The notes below the pieces were generated by a model. The model ran no database searches, was not told where the DNA came from, and was given only the letters and a program-made list of their open reading frames with translations. A program made the position numbers and the translations under genes. A stretch of DNA of 64,000 nucleotides, taken from assembly GCA_024102635.1 (NCBI GenBank), contig JAGFJO010000013.1:1-64000 (forward strand), in the 5' to 3' direction. How positions within the stretch are numbered: the stretch's first letter is position 1; every line of letters begins with the position of its first letter. Source of the stretch: Deltaproteobacteria bacterium. Its GTDB lineage: Bacteria > Bdellovibrionota_C > UBA2361 > JAGFJO01. This document shows, piece by piece, positions 15,390 through 24,352 of this stretch.

Positions 15390-17789
15390 TCAGATTGACG
15401 ACAGCGAGGAGAAGAGCTTTTCACAGAGCGTCTGCAGCCGCTTTGAGCTTATGCGCTTGCTTCGGTGTCTGCTGCGGGCCTTGTTGTGAGCGATCGATAT
15501 AGACTTCTTTGCTGCTCCAGACCGTACCTTAAAAGAGGAGAACTGATCCGGCACCCTAGGTAGTACGGCTTCGAGCTGCGCACTGCCATTCTGAAGGCTA
15601 GCAGCACCTGAGGTTGGACAGGTTCGGTTATTGAAGGCAGCCGAGACTTCGACCGTGCCGTTTCCGGTGCCGTTTAGAGAGATCTGCACCTTCTTGCCCG
15701 ACGATGCCCTTCTGGACAACCGGCCCTTTGAATTCTTGCCGTAGAGTTCAATTTTGGAGACCGCACCTGAATCTCCGCCGTTGTTTGGGTCTCCAGTACA
15801 AAGTGGTGTATATCGGATGGCGAAACCGTTCTGAAGCTTGGATGCGTTATATGCATAGGTGTAGGTATGGCTGCTCTGTTGTCCAGTAATTCCGATTGTC
15901 GAGCGGCTCTGTAGGTAATCCATGGTGGCGGAGGTTTCGAAGCTAATGAAGTCGTCGATAGTGCCGTCGGAGTTGATGGTCAGCCATACTAAGGCGGCCC
16001 CCTGCCCCTTTATTCCATAAGCGTCCGCCTGCCAAAAGATAGTTACTCTATTGGTTTCCAGTTTTACCCTTACGGCGTTCGGGGAGTCCTGAGTAGTTAG
16101 ATCCGCATGCAGCGCGGCGATCGAGTTAAGTGGAGCATTCGCCCCGTTAAGATAGTCCATCCCGCTAGGGGCTCCATTGGTATATACTACTCCGTTTGGA
16201 GAGACGAAGATCTGTGATACATCACGGCCAAAGTACGGGAAGGTAAAGGGCAGATCGACCTGATAATAGCTGAGCTCATCAGCATTGATAACCGCTGTGC
16301 TACTCGGAGCCGTCGAGTCAGGAGTGAACGGTACTGCGCTAATTGCATAGTTACACGGCGTTGGGGCCGGAGTCGGAGCCGGCAGCGGGTTTGACTCATT
16401 TCGCAACAGTCTGCCTGCGTTCAGCATACGGCCGGTACGCACCACACCGGTTAAAGTGCTAAGTGGTAAGCCGGTAGCATACAGCCGCTCCATAGCCTGA
16501 TCGGCGGTTAGTCCGGCTTCGCTGGCTAGTAGGAGCGCCAATGCTCCCGAGACGTGCGGCGTTGCCATGGATGTCCCTGAGAGGCTAGCGTAGCGGTTCC
16601 CGGGATAGGTGCTTAGGATCCCTACTCCAGGGGCCGCTATATCGACCGTATTCGCCCCGTAATTTGAAAAGCTGGCTGCGTTCCTCTGCTGATCCAGGGC
16701 TGCAACTGATACTACATTAGAGAGCTCATATCCTGCCGGATACGACGGACTGGCGTCGTTGTCGTTCGATTCATTGCCGGCAGCCGCTACAAATATAATT
16801 CCCAAGTCGCGAGCCTTGGCTATTGCGTTATAAAGACTTTGAGAGAATCCGCCGCCGCCCCATGAGTTGCTTGACACGCGGATGTTCACACCGCGCTGTT
16901 TCATCGTGTTCATGTAGTTGAGCACGCTAACCGCCCCTGAGAGGCTGCCTGAGCCGTTAGCATTGAGAAACTTAAGCGCCATGATCTTTACACTCCAATT
17001 GACGCCCGCTACCCCTATTCCGTTATTCCCTCGGCCTCCGATAGTTCCGGCACAGTGCGTGCCATGGCCGTTGTCATCCATCGGGTTGCCGTTATTGCTG
17101 ACCGCGTTCCACCCGTAAACGTCGTCGATATAGCCGTTTCCGTCGTCATCAATACCATTCCCGGATACCTCTCCTGTGTTGAACCACATGTTATCTGCCA
17201 GGTCTGGATGAGAGTAATCGACCCCTGTGTCAACTACAGCCACTATGACTTCTTGTGAACCGGTTGAAATATCCCATGCACTTGGGGCATCGATTCCGCT
17301 TGTTGCGTTCATACCCCACAGTGACGGGTACGATGGGTCGTTTGGGGTAGCAAGCGCTCTTATCTCAAAGTCGGGCGAGCAACTGCTGGCTTCGCCGCTT
17401 GCCAGCAATTTGGCGCAGAAGTCATCATTCGGGTCGTACTCAACAACTACTTCTTCTGCGTTCAGCGCTCCAGCGCTGTCGGCAGCCACATGCGCTCCCG
17501 ATTCGATGAGCTGCATCTTGCCGTGTCTTCCGTTGCCTAAATGCCGCTTAACTCGGGCACCCAGCCTCTCAAGATTGCGGGACCGCCGTGAGTGGCCGGC
17601 AGCTGAAACGGCTCCGTCATACGAGGCAGTCTCATTGACTTCAATGACATACCGATTCTTAAAAACTTTGAGTGGTTCTTGAGCTGATGCGGCAGCGGAT
17701 GAGAAAAGGAGTATGAGGGGGAAAGCTATCGCTAAGGCGCGTATGTAAGATTTTGGAAGGCTCGTAAAAACACCACCAATAAACGACAT
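15390..17789 (-). CDS. Secreted subtilisin-like serine protease (S8) with C-terminal extension
   Basis: A signal peptide (IRALAIAFPLILLFSSAAASA) is followed by an inhibitor-like propeptide and an S8 catalytic domain. With the chosen start the catalytic residues are D187 (AVVDTGVDYSHPDL), H242 (DDNGHGTHCAG) and S407 (LSGTSMATPHVSG), with oxyanion Asn339. The insert DDDGNGYIDD at about residues 213-224 is a calcium-binding-type loop. After a Pro-rich linker (PAPTPAPTP) comes a beta-rich domain of about 200 residues and a basic, Ser-rich tail. ATG17789 was chosen over the TTG six codons upstream because GGGGAG lies five bases before it. The total of 799 residues is long for the family because of the C-terminal part. 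Confidence 0.92.
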   Translation of the reverse strand: MSFIGGVFTSLPKSYIRALAIAFPLILLFSSAAASAQEPLKVFKNRYVIEVNETASYDGAVSAAGHSRRSRNLERLGARVKRHLGNGRHGKMQLIESGAHVAADSAGALNAEEVVVEYDPNDDFCAKLLASGEASSCSPDFEIRALATPNDPSYPSLWGMNATSGIDAPSAWDISTGSQEVIVAVVDTGVDYSHPDLADNMWFNTGEVSGNGIDDDGNGYIDDVYGWNAVSNNGNPMDDNGHGTHCAGTIGGRGNNGIGVAGVNWSVKIMALKFLNANGSGSLSGAVSVLNYMNTMKQRGVNIRVSSNSWGGGGFSQSLYNAIAKARDLGIIFVAAAGNESNDNDASPSYPAGYELSNVVSVAALDQQRNAASFSNYGANTVDIAAPGVGILSTYPGNRYASLSGTSMATPHVSGALALLLASEAGLTADQAMERLYATGLPLSTLTGVVRTGRMLNAGRLLRNESNPLPAPTPAPTPCNYAISAVPFTPDSTAPSSTAVINADELSYYQVDLPFTFPYFGRDVSQIFVSPNGVVYTNGAPSGMDYLNGANAPLNSIAALHADLTTQDSPNAVRVKLETNRVTIFWQADAYGIKGQGAALVWLTINSDGTIDDFISFETSATMDYLQSRSTIGITGQQSSHTYTYAYNASKLQNGFAIRYTPLCTGDPNNGGDSGAVSKIELYGKNSKGRLSRRASSGKKVQISLNGTGNGTVEVSAAFNNRTCPTSGAASLQNGSAQLEAVLPRVPDQFSSFKVRSGAAKKSISIAHNKARSRHRSKRISSKRLQTLCEKLFSSLSSI

Positions 17790-18055
17790 AAAAACTCCCC
17801 TATACAACCTCTGTGAGCCGGGTCCCTCCGACTATGAAGAGAAGTCGAGTGCTTTAGGGAGAAAGGTTAGAATTGGTGGCTAATTTCTCGGCTTGTTTCA
17901 TCGCACTAAAACAGCAGAACCACTGATTTTAGTGTAAAAATACGAAGCGCCGACTTGGGTTGGCGAACGCGGTATTAAGGGGTTAGGGATAAACGATTTG
18001 GACTAGAAAAGGGCAAAGCGGCACCAAAGCCCGAGTCTTTAGGACGGGCAAAGGC

Positions 18056-18595
18056 TTACTGGTCCAGAAACGAAAGCTCTAGAGTTCCTTCACGGATAAA
18101 GCGCGCTAGGTTTCGGGCATTTCGCTCCGCATTTTGGGCGCTAGTACCAGCAGCACTTGGTAAACAGGTTACAAGAAAGCGTGTTTCACCGCTTTTCAGG
18201 GTCTCTCGCATCACTTGGTATGCAAATCTGGAATCTTTTCTCCCCTCATTCGAAAGTAGAGATTGTTTCGGTGAAAGGACGCTTTCAGCCTCTGAAATAT
18301 TGCTCACGCCGAGATACTGCATGAAAAATAGACGGGCTCTAGCCCACGCGTCGGCAGCTTCGGGAGCCGGAACGGTAAATTGAGTGGGAGTCGCAAGTAC
18401 CTCGTTAAGTGCTTGCTGCGAAACAGTCTCAATACCGACAATCTTGGCACTGGCGCGAGAGCCTCTCTGACCATTTGTCCCTGCCGTACAGCCGTTGAGA
18501 AAAAGAGCCGCAAGAGCTGTCGCTATTAAACTAACGATTAAAGATTGTGCGGAGATTTGATATATCAACCTGGTTTTGACACCGGACAATTGCAT
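18056..18595 (-). CDS. Hypothetical lipoprotein
   Basis: A 179-residue protein with a hydrophobic N-terminal segment and a lipobox, LFLNGC (Cys at about residue 36), giving a lipid-anchored periplasmic or outer-membrane protein. The mature part is helical, with FAYQVMRETLKSGETRFLVTCLP and a final NARNLARFIREG, and shows no family I recognise. The N-terminal extension before the hydrophobic stretch is long for a lipoprotein signal, so a downstream start is possible. Two GCCCG/CGGGC arms after the stop are a weak terminator candidate. Confidence 0.6.
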   Translation of the reverse strand: MQLSGVKTRLIYQISAQSLIVSLIATALAALFLNGCTAGTNGQRGSRASAKIVGIETVSQQALNEVLATPTQFTVPAPEAADAWARARLFFMQYLGVSNISEAESVLSPKQSLLSNEGRKDSRFAYQVMRETLKSGETRFLVTCLPSAAGTSAQNAERNARNLARFIREGTLELSFLDQ

Positions 18596-18665
18596 TGCAG
18601 AGCTTTACCATGCACTCTACCCCTCTGCAAGCTGAAAGCGCTTGACCTCCTGGACTAATAGCGAT

Positions 18666-18690
18666 GCAGGTATCCTGGTTGGATACCTGC
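18666..18690. repeat. Perfect 10-bp inverted repeat downstream of erpA
   Basis: GCAGGTATCC and GGATACCTGC flank a five-base loop. No T-run follows on either strand, so this is a stable transcript end-structure or protein site rather than a classical terminator. Confidence 0.6.
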
Positions 18691-18711
18691 TAATGAGTGT
18701 GGAAATAGTGA

Positions 18712-19095
18712 TTAACTAAAAGAACTTCCGCAGCCGCAAGTTCGCTTGGCATTGGGGTTATTGAACTTAAACCCTGTGCCGCTAAGGCCAGAAACATAAT
18801 CGATTACGGTACCCTTCAGGTAGCCTGCACTGATAGGGTCAACATAAATTGTAACCCCGTCTAAGCTAAGGGTGAGATCTCCCATCCTGCTCTCTTTCTC
18901 GAAATCCAAATTATACTGATACCCCGAGCAGCCGCCGCCTACAACGGAAACTCTCAAACCATCACCTGCTTCGCCCTCAGCCTGAATGGCTGCCTTGATT
19001 GCCTCAACCGCCTTATCCGTAATGAGGATCGGCTGCTCTTCCGATGGAACGAATGTAGAGCTCTGGGTCTGTCCTTCGCCTGAAGCGTTTTCCAT
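18712..19095 (-). CDS. erpA: Iron-sulfur cluster insertion protein (A-type carrier)
   Basis: An A-type Fe-S carrier that delivers clusters to apo-enzymes. The three ligand cysteines are present: C56 in GGGCSGYQY, and C120 and C122 in TCGCGSSFS at the C-terminus. ILITDKAVEAIKAAI matches the family N-terminus. The length of 127 residues is slightly longer than E. coli ErpA because of a Ser/Gly-rich leader of about 20 residues. IscA, ErpA and SufA are hard to separate by motif; a lone gene without isc/suf neighbours favours an ErpA-type role. It is divergent from the aldolase gene. Confidence 0.88.
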   Translation of the reverse strand: MENASGEGQTQSSTFVPSEEQPILITDKAVEAIKAAIQAEGEAGDGLRVSVVGGGCSGYQYNLDFEKESRMGDLTLSLDGVTIYVDPISAGYLKGTVIDYVSGLSGTGFKFNNPNAKRTCGCGSSFS

Positions 19096-19357
19096 TGTAC
19101 TATCCTATGGGTGAAAAAAATTAGTGATTACAATTTATTACTATGATAATCAATAATTAACCATCTGTCAAAGCGCGAATACCTAGATAAACGTAGCTGA
19201 AAGCCACCCCGGGAACTGTTTTCAATCGCTTGAGTGGAGGCGTATTTAAGCCTGCCGTTACTGCGTTTCCAGGGGGAAACTACGATATTGTGTAAGCGCT
19301 ATCTATTAGGTAAGTCTGACAAAGAGAAATTTCAAGAACTTAATTAAGGAGCCACCC

Positions 19358-20398
19358 ATGCCACTAGTCCCAATGAGAATTCTGCTTGATCACGCTGCTG
19401 AGAACGGCTACGGGCTTGCAGCTTTTAACGTTAACAACATGGAGCAGATTCAGGCCATTATGGAGGCCGCCGAGAAGACCGACTCCCCGGTCATTGTGCA
19501 GGCGAGCCGAGGCGCCCGAAAGTACTCACAAGACAATTATCTGCGCCATCTTATGCTGGCCGCATCAGAGCTTTACCCGAAGATCCCTATCGCTATGCAC
19601 CAGGACCACGGAAACAGCCCCGACACCTGCCGAAGCGCAATTGATATGGGCTTCACCTCCGTAATGATGGACGGTTCACTGCGTGACGATGGAAAAACGC
19701 CTGCCGACTACGAATACAACGCCAGAGTAACCAGGGAAGTCGTAAAGATAGCCCATGAACGAGGCGTCACTGTGGAAGGTGAGCTCGGATGCCTCGGTTC
19801 GCTTGAAACAGGGATGGGAGAAAAAGAGGACGGCCACGGGGCAGAGGGAGTCCTCTCTCATGACCAGCTGCTGACCGATCCGGAGGAGGCTGAGAGGTTC
19901 GTTGCAGAGACCGGCGTTGATGCGTTGGCCGTGGCGATCGGCACCAGTCACGGGGCCTATAAGTTTTCCAAAAAGCCGACAGGAGAAACGCTCGCTATCG
20001 GCCGCATTGAGGAGATCCACCGCCGTATCCCCAATTGTCACCTAGTGATGCACGGTTCCTCCTCGGTCCCGCAAGAGCTGCAAGACATTATTAACGAGAA
20101 TGGCGGTGAGATTAAGCCAACCTGGGGTGTACCGGTAGAGGAGATTCAGCGGGGGATTAAGCACGGGGTGCGTAAGATTAATGTCGACACTGATTGCCGT
20201 CTGGCCATTACCGGGGCGATCCGTAAAGTTTTCAAGCAATCGCCTGAGAAATTCGACCCACGGGATTACCTTAAGCCGGCGCGCGAGGCTATGCGAGAGG
20301 TGTGTACAGCCCGCATGATCTCGTTCGGCCAGGCCGGACAAGCCGGTAAAATAAAGATCGTGTCGCTGGATGACATGGCGAAGCGTTACTATATGTAA
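19358..20398 (+). CDS. fba: Class II fructose-bisphosphate aldolase (CbbA type)
   Basis: A zinc-dependent aldolase cleaving fructose 1,6-bisphosphate in glycolysis and forming it in gluconeogenesis. AMHQDHG at residues 79-85 holds the proton donor and first metal His. EGELGCLG and [11 protein letters not shown] supply further metal and phosphate contacts, and [10 protein letters not shown] is the C-terminal phosphate-binding motif. The length of 346 residues and the N-terminus [18 protein letters not shown] fit the Calvin-cycle-type (CbbA) subgroup. AAGGAG seven bases before the ATG is an excellent ribosome site. It is a monocistronic gene with no glycolytic neighbours. Confidence 0.93.
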   Translation: MPLVPMRILLDHAAENGYGLAAFNVNNMEQIQAIMEAAEKTDSPVIVQASRGARKYSQDNYLRHLMLAASELYPKIPIAMHQDHGNSPDTCRSAIDMGFTSVMMDGSLRDDGKTPADYEYNARVTREVVKIAHERGVTVEGELGCLGSLETGMGEKEDGHGAEGVLSHDQLLTDPEEAERFVAETGVDALAVAIGTSHGAYKFSKKPTGETLAIGRIEEIHRRIPNCHLVMHGSSSVPQELQDIINENGGEIKPTWGVPVEEIQRGIKHGVRKINVDTDCRLAITGAIRKVFKQSPEKFDPRDYLKPAREAMREVCTARMISFGQAGQAGKIKIVSLDDMAKRYYM

Positions 20399-20407
20399 CG
20401 CCTCCTC

Positions 20408-20452
20408 AGTGGCACCTGCTCCACTGGCACCTGCTCCACTGGCACGTGCTCC
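20408..20452. repeat. Three tandem 15-bp repeats after the aldolase gene
   Basis: Three direct copies of a 15-base unit, close to ACTGGCACCTGCTCC, lie 10 bases after the fba stop codon. The first and third copies differ by one base each. This is a short tandem array without an obvious hairpin, possibly variable between strains. Confidence 0.75.
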
Positions 20453-20558
20453 GTAGTTGGAGGCATTGGTCGCCAATTGTAATATTTTTGTGCAATGTTA
20501 AGAACGTATCTTGTTCTTGATCGATCTCTTGTGTAAGTTCAGAAATTAGCAAGTTCAG

Positions 20559-20762
20559 CGGAAATATTTCAGAGAACAAGAAGGAGGATTTACTGTTTGA
20601 GCTTTTGCTCAGAATGGTAATTCTAGATCGGTAAGACCGAGTAACGAACTAGCCGCACCTTCTTTTCGGTGCGCTCGACGGTCCTACAGTGGAGGTCCGT
20701 GCGGGGGCTATGCCCCAGCTACACACCTCCAATGTAATATTGACGGCGCTCAAATATTTCCG
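20559..20762 (+). ncRNA. Candidate structured RNA (about 204 nt)
   Basis: Terminal segments CGGAAATATTT (20559-20569) and AAATATTTCCG (20752-20762) are exact complements and are extended inwards by GAG/CTC. Inside are three local hairpins: TTTGAGC-tttt-GCTCAGA at 20596-20613; GACCGAG...CTC...GGTC, with an inner CGCACC/GGTGCG, at 20635-20683; and TGGAGGT...ACCTCCA, with an inner GGGGC-TAT-GCCCC, at 20690-20731. Together they would give a closed multi-branch junction, as in riboswitches or stable small RNAs. No signature of RNase P, tmRNA, SRP RNA or a common riboswitch was found; a 6S-like role is not supported by a recognisable central bubble. The strand is uncertain. No frame of note lies within it. 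Confidence 0.45.
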
Positions 20763-20768
20763 TTCGTA

Positions 20769-20814
20769 ACTCCCTGAAACAGTGCCATAATGGGAGTATG
20801 TTTTGACCTTTTTT
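20769..20814 (+). terminator. Possible terminator after the structured RNA
   Basis: ACTCCC (20769-20774) pairs with GGGAGT (20792-20797) around a 17-base loop. A T-rich stretch follows, ending in six T at 20809-20814. The gap between stem and T-run makes it weak. Confidence 0.35.
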
Positions 20815-20933
20815 AAGCTGCTTAATCGTCGTCAGTTCGCATTAAGAATTTGCTCATGTTTCTTATGCTGTAACCCGACCGTTTTAGTAGGCATTTCGGT
20901 AACAAGGCCGGAATTTGTAAGGTCGGATGCTCT

Positions 20934-21893
20934 ATGAAGGTTAGTAAGAGTTTTGGTTTTCTGTCAGTGCAGGGAGTGTTTAAAACGGGGTTGATAAAGA
21001 GCAGCGCTGTACTCTCGCTTCTTGCCTTAAGTTGTGCTGTATCAATTCAGCCTTCCTGGGCTGAGAACGATGAGGCAAACCTCGGTAGTCTCTACAGAGA
21101 CGAGTTCGTTAATACAACCATTCGGCTCCCTCGCCCCGAGCCCCGCCAGGGTGACTCGCAAATTAGCATCTCAATCCTTGAATTAGACGGGGGAACGCAA
21201 GTTACCTTGCATGCCCCTAACCGCTGGAAGCAGCTGGCAGGCAAGCTTCTGAAGTCTCTAAAGAGTACGCACGAGGGGTATGCATCTTCATTCGGCGAGA
21301 TTCCGCAGTTCAAGACCGCTTTGAAGCTGATGGATGAGGACACGTTCTACCGCAGCACCGGTGCTCCCAGCTGGACCAACGCCTTATACTATAAGGGGCA
21401 GATTTTGATACCGCTCGGGGAAAAGAGCGCCTCCGACTTCGATAACATTTCGCGCTCGATTAGGCATGAATACACTCATGCAGTTGTGAACGCACTCTCT
21501 AATGGCAGATGCCCGGGATGGCTGGATGAGGGCTTGGCACAGTGGGCTGAGGGGGATGAGAATCCTGCTCTCAAACCTGCATTGGTGCACTATCTAAGAA
21601 AGAATCCTCCGGTATCTTTGAGCATGCTACAGAACGGGTTCACCCGTCTTGAGACCAGAATTGTGCCTGCAGCGTACGCGCAGTCGCTTTACGCGACAAA
21701 CGGGCTGATAGAAACTCACGGCTTCAATCCTATAGGTGCATACCTGAGGGGCCTGGGAAGCGGTTTATCGAAAAATGACGCTTTCAAAGAAGCTTTCCAG
21801 ATAGATGAATCTGCATTTGAAAAGGATCTCTCTTCGCGGCTTACAAAGTGGGTGCGGCATGCTCACCGCCACGAAGAGCACGCGGATTCTTAG
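20934..21893 (+). CDS. Periplasmic gluzincin-type metalloprotease (peptidase MA-like)
   Basis: A signal peptide with a late hydrophobic core (SSAVLSLLALSCAVSIQPSWA, cleavage about residue 43) precedes a domain with the zinc motif H178-E179-Y-T-H182 and the third ligand E199 in GWLDEGLAQWAEG, 17 residues later. This spacing is that of the peptidase-MA-like gluzincins. RHEYTH plus WLDEGLAQ is the family signature. The length of 319 residues fits a secreted single-domain enzyme. It begins 171 bases after the candidate RNA, so a leader role for that RNA is possible but not shown. The substrate is unknown. Confidence 0.75.
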   Translation: MKVSKSFGFLSVQGVFKTGLIKSSAVLSLLALSCAVSIQPSWAENDEANLGSLYRDEFVNTTIRLPRPEPRQGDSQISISILELDGGTQVTLHAPNRWKQLAGKLLKSLKSTHEGYASSFGEIPQFKTALKLMDEDTFYRSTGAPSWTNALYYKGQILIPLGEKSASDFDNISRSIRHEYTHAVVNALSNGRCPGWLDEGLAQWAEGDENPALKPALVHYLRKNPPVSLSMLQNGFTRLETRIVPAAYAQSLYATNGLIETHGFNPIGAYLRGLGSGLSKNDAFKEAFQIDESAFEKDLSSRLTKWVRHAHRHEEHADS

Positions 21894-22050
21894 ATTCTTA
21901 TCAGCCCTGCTTCCCCTTTCTACCATCCGATTGCGCGCTAGAGCTTGCTCTTGCCTGCTTTTTCTATAGCTCTCGCGGTGATACTCTTCTCTGCAGGCAA
22001 GAGAGTTCGACCATATTTCATAGCAAGCTTCACTAGTATAGACCCAACAG

Positions 22051-22944
22051 ATGATGACCTCCGAAGAGCTGCTATATTCCGGTGATAAACTTCTAGGCAC
22101 CGGTTATTCACTTGTGGATAGCGGTGATTTTATGAAGCTAGAGAGGCTCGGCGAAAAGCTCATTGCAAGGCCTAGTTCACTATGCATTTGGCGCAAAAGC
22201 GCGGCCGAGGCCGAGTGGCGTAAAGCCGACGCGACCTATCTCCCCAAGCAAGGTTGGACCTTCAAGGGCCAAAAGTTCGAGAAGTGGGAAGTCGCCTTCG
22301 ATTCATTCTCCCTTCGGCTGCGGTTGCAGGATAACGGTCAGGTGGGGTTGTTCCCCGAGCACGCCAACTCCCTCGTTCTTTTGGCGCACCTTATCTCTTC
22401 CAGGCCGGCAAATGATAAGAGTCCTTTGAACGTACTAAATCTTTTTGCTTTTACCGGCATGGCGAGCATTGTGCTGGCCGGATTAGGCTGCAAAGTATGC
22501 CATGTCGATCTCTCAAAAAAGGCGCTCAGCTGGGCGCGCGAGAACTTTGAGCTAAACAAGATTCCCCCCGAGCAGTGCCGTCTCATTCCCGAGGATTCGC
22601 TGACGTTTTTGCAGAAGGAGATTCGCCGCAAGAACGGTTATAACGCCATAATTATCGATCCCCCCAGCTTCTCTCGCACCTCATCGGCGGCGTGGAAACT
22701 CGAGGATGTCATTCATCAGATGATCGATGCTTGCAGTAAACTGTTGATTGATAAAGGGCTGCTCGTTTTTAGCTGCCACCACTCAGCCATTAATGCCGCA
22801 GTCCTTAGAAATCTCTTATTGGACAATCCGGATAACCACCTTTCAATTATAAGCTCGAAAGATCTTGCTATTCCGGAAACGGATGGAAAACGTAGCCTGC
22901 CGGCAGGGTGTTATGTGCTGTGCCGCAAAGAGCTGCCGCTATAG
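22051..22944 (+). CDS. Class I SAM-dependent methyltransferase (RlmI/RlmK-like)
   Basis: A Rossmann-fold methyltransferase whose catalytic half resembles the 23S rRNA m5C/m7G enzymes RlmI and RlmK. The motif VLNLFAFTGMASIVLAGLG binds SAM, CHVDLSKKALSWAREN is motif II, and IIDPPSFSRT is the DPPxF catalytic motif. At 297 residues it is shorter than RlmI (about 396) because the N-terminal PUA domain is absent. QVGLFPEH matches the conserved GLFPEH entry. The substrate is therefore probably rRNA but is not proven. It is convergent with the sulfatase-like gene, overlapping it by 6 bases at the 3' ends. Confidence 0.82.
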   Translation: MMTSEELLYSGDKLLGTGYSLVDSGDFMKLERLGEKLIARPSSLCIWRKSAAEAEWRKADATYLPKQGWTFKGQKFEKWEVAFDSFSLRLRLQDNGQVGLFPEHANSLVLLAHLISSRPANDKSPLNVLNLFAFTGMASIVLAGLGCKVCHVDLSKKALSWARENFELNKIPPEQCRLIPEDSLTFLQKEIRRKNGYNAIIIDPPSFSRTSSAAWKLEDVIHQMIDACSKLLIDKGLLVFSCHHSAINAAVLRNLLLDNPDNHLSIISSKDLAIPETDGKRSLPAGCYVLCRKELPL

Positions 22945-24273
22945 GTAACCTAGAGTCTTAAGCTGCTTTAATGTCTTATCGTCGAGCTCGGTCTCTCCAA
23001 CTGTGTAGCCTTCTTTTGACCTCAAGATCTCTGAATACTCCGCCTCATATTCGGAGCGAAGTTTCTCAAGAACTGCGGCGTCCGGCAGCGGAGCGAGTTC
23101 GAACGGGTCCTTATTCAGGTCAAAGTATTGCTCGCTTATGGGGCCGGGAGAGTGGCCGGTAAGGCCGCGTTCCATGGGATAGAGCGTTATAAGCTTCTCC
23201 CCGTTTGGCCGAAGATACCCCTTTTCATTGTGATGGCGGATGATCTCAGCCAGCACACCTTTCCCTTTACGAGCCTGCAGCTGACTAATCAGTGATAAGC
23301 CGTGAACGGTATGGGTGAACTGAGCGCCGCTAAGTTCACTCAAAGTTGGATATACATCGATCAGGCTCACCACCTCTGCTATGCGCCCCTTGAGTCCCGG
23401 GGCCTTTATAATCAGTGGGACGTGAATCTCCTCAGAGTATACCCTATCGGCGTGTCCCTGATAGCCGCGCTCCATGAACTGCTCCCCGTGGTCAGAGAAG
23501 ATAACTATAATGGTATCCTCGTATAATCCCTCTGATTTCAACCAATCGAAAAGCTCCCCTATTTTTGCATCGACGTATTTTATCTCTCCATCGTAGGCGC
23601 CTATCAAGGCTAGCTCCTTCTCATCGTACTCCCTGGCAGCCAGCGGGCCGCTAAATTCAGCGTCATACGGAGCCGGTGCCTCGTAAGGATCGTGCGGATC
23701 CATATATTGCAGGTAGAGAAAAAAAGGTTTCTCTCTTGGCCAAAGGTCGGAGAGATACTTCATGGCGCGGCGATTTACTTTCGCCCCGCGTTCACGGCCG
23801 GGAGAGATGAAGGTATCGAAGCCCTGTGCGAATCCAAAGCGGCGATTGATGAGCGGATTTGCCGATATGAGAGCCGTTGCGTATCCGGCTCCCTTGAACA
23901 GCTCTCCTAAAGTGTGAAAGCTGTCATCAAGTTTGGTGTTGCGCTTGCCGTAGCTTGTTTCACTGCGCAAAGGCATGTGACCGTGCACAGAGGCGTACAT
24001 GCCGGTGAAGATAGAGGCCACTGACGGCGGCGTCCACGCAGCGGCGGACATGGCGCGCTCGAATACTAAGTTCTCCTCTCCGAATAGGTCTAGATTGGGA
24101 GTTGTCTTCCTCTCATAGCCGTAGAGACTCATATGATCTGCGCGCAAGGTGTCTATAAGAATCACAAGCACATTGGGCGGGCCGGCCTTGCCGCCTGATG
24201 CGGTCCAAAACAGCACCGCCGCAACAGCAAAAGTTGCAGCTAAAAGAATTGTGACGATAGCTTTTCTTGCCAT
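22939..24273 (-). CDS. Sulfatase-family membrane-anchored hydrolase/transferase, Thr at nucleophile position
   Basis: One N-terminal membrane segment anchors an alkaline-phosphatase-superfamily domain. Metal-binding motifs are ILIDTLRADHMSLYGY (Asp41, Asp46 region) and IIVIFSDHGEQF. In true sulfatases the nucleophile lies in C/S-x-P-S-R. Here the aligned site reads TPPSVASIFTG with Thr81, so formylglycine cannot form and a Thr nucleophile is likely, as in phosphoethanolamine/phosphoglycerol transferases. The C-terminal LKTLGYL ending is common in sulfatase-like proteins. The length of 444 residues is normal. The substrate is unknown; an envelope glycan or lipid is plausible from topology. Confidence 0.8.
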   Translation of the reverse strand: MARKAIVTILLAATFAVAAVLFWTASGGKAGPPNVLVILIDTLRADHMSLYGYERKTTPNLDLFGEENLVFERAMSAAAWTPPSVASIFTGMYASVHGHMPLRSETSYGKRNTKLDDSFHTLGELFKGAGYATALISANPLINRRFGFAQGFDTFISPGRERGAKVNRRAMKYLSDLWPREKPFFLYLQYMDPHDPYEAPAPYDAEFSGPLAAREYDEKELALIGAYDGEIKYVDAKIGELFDWLKSEGLYEDTIIVIFSDHGEQFMERGYQGHADRVYSEEIHVPLIIKAPGLKGRIAEVVSLIDVYPTLSELSGAQFTHTVHGLSLISQLQARKGKGVLAEIIRHHNEKGYLRPNGEKLITLYPMERGLTGHSPGPISEQYFDLNKDPFELAPLPDAAVLEKLRSEYEAEYSEILRSKEGYTVGETELDDKTLKQLKTLGYL

Positions 24274-24352
24274 TGAGCGCGTCTAATTTGCCAGATCGGG
24301 ATAACAGCCCCGTGCTATTGCTGATTTAACATTACTTTACTTGATTTGCCTC

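Noticed and set aside
20559..20762. 6S RNA, RNase P RNA, SRP RNA or tmRNA at the structured element
   Set aside because: None of the conserved signature sequences of these RNAs was found.
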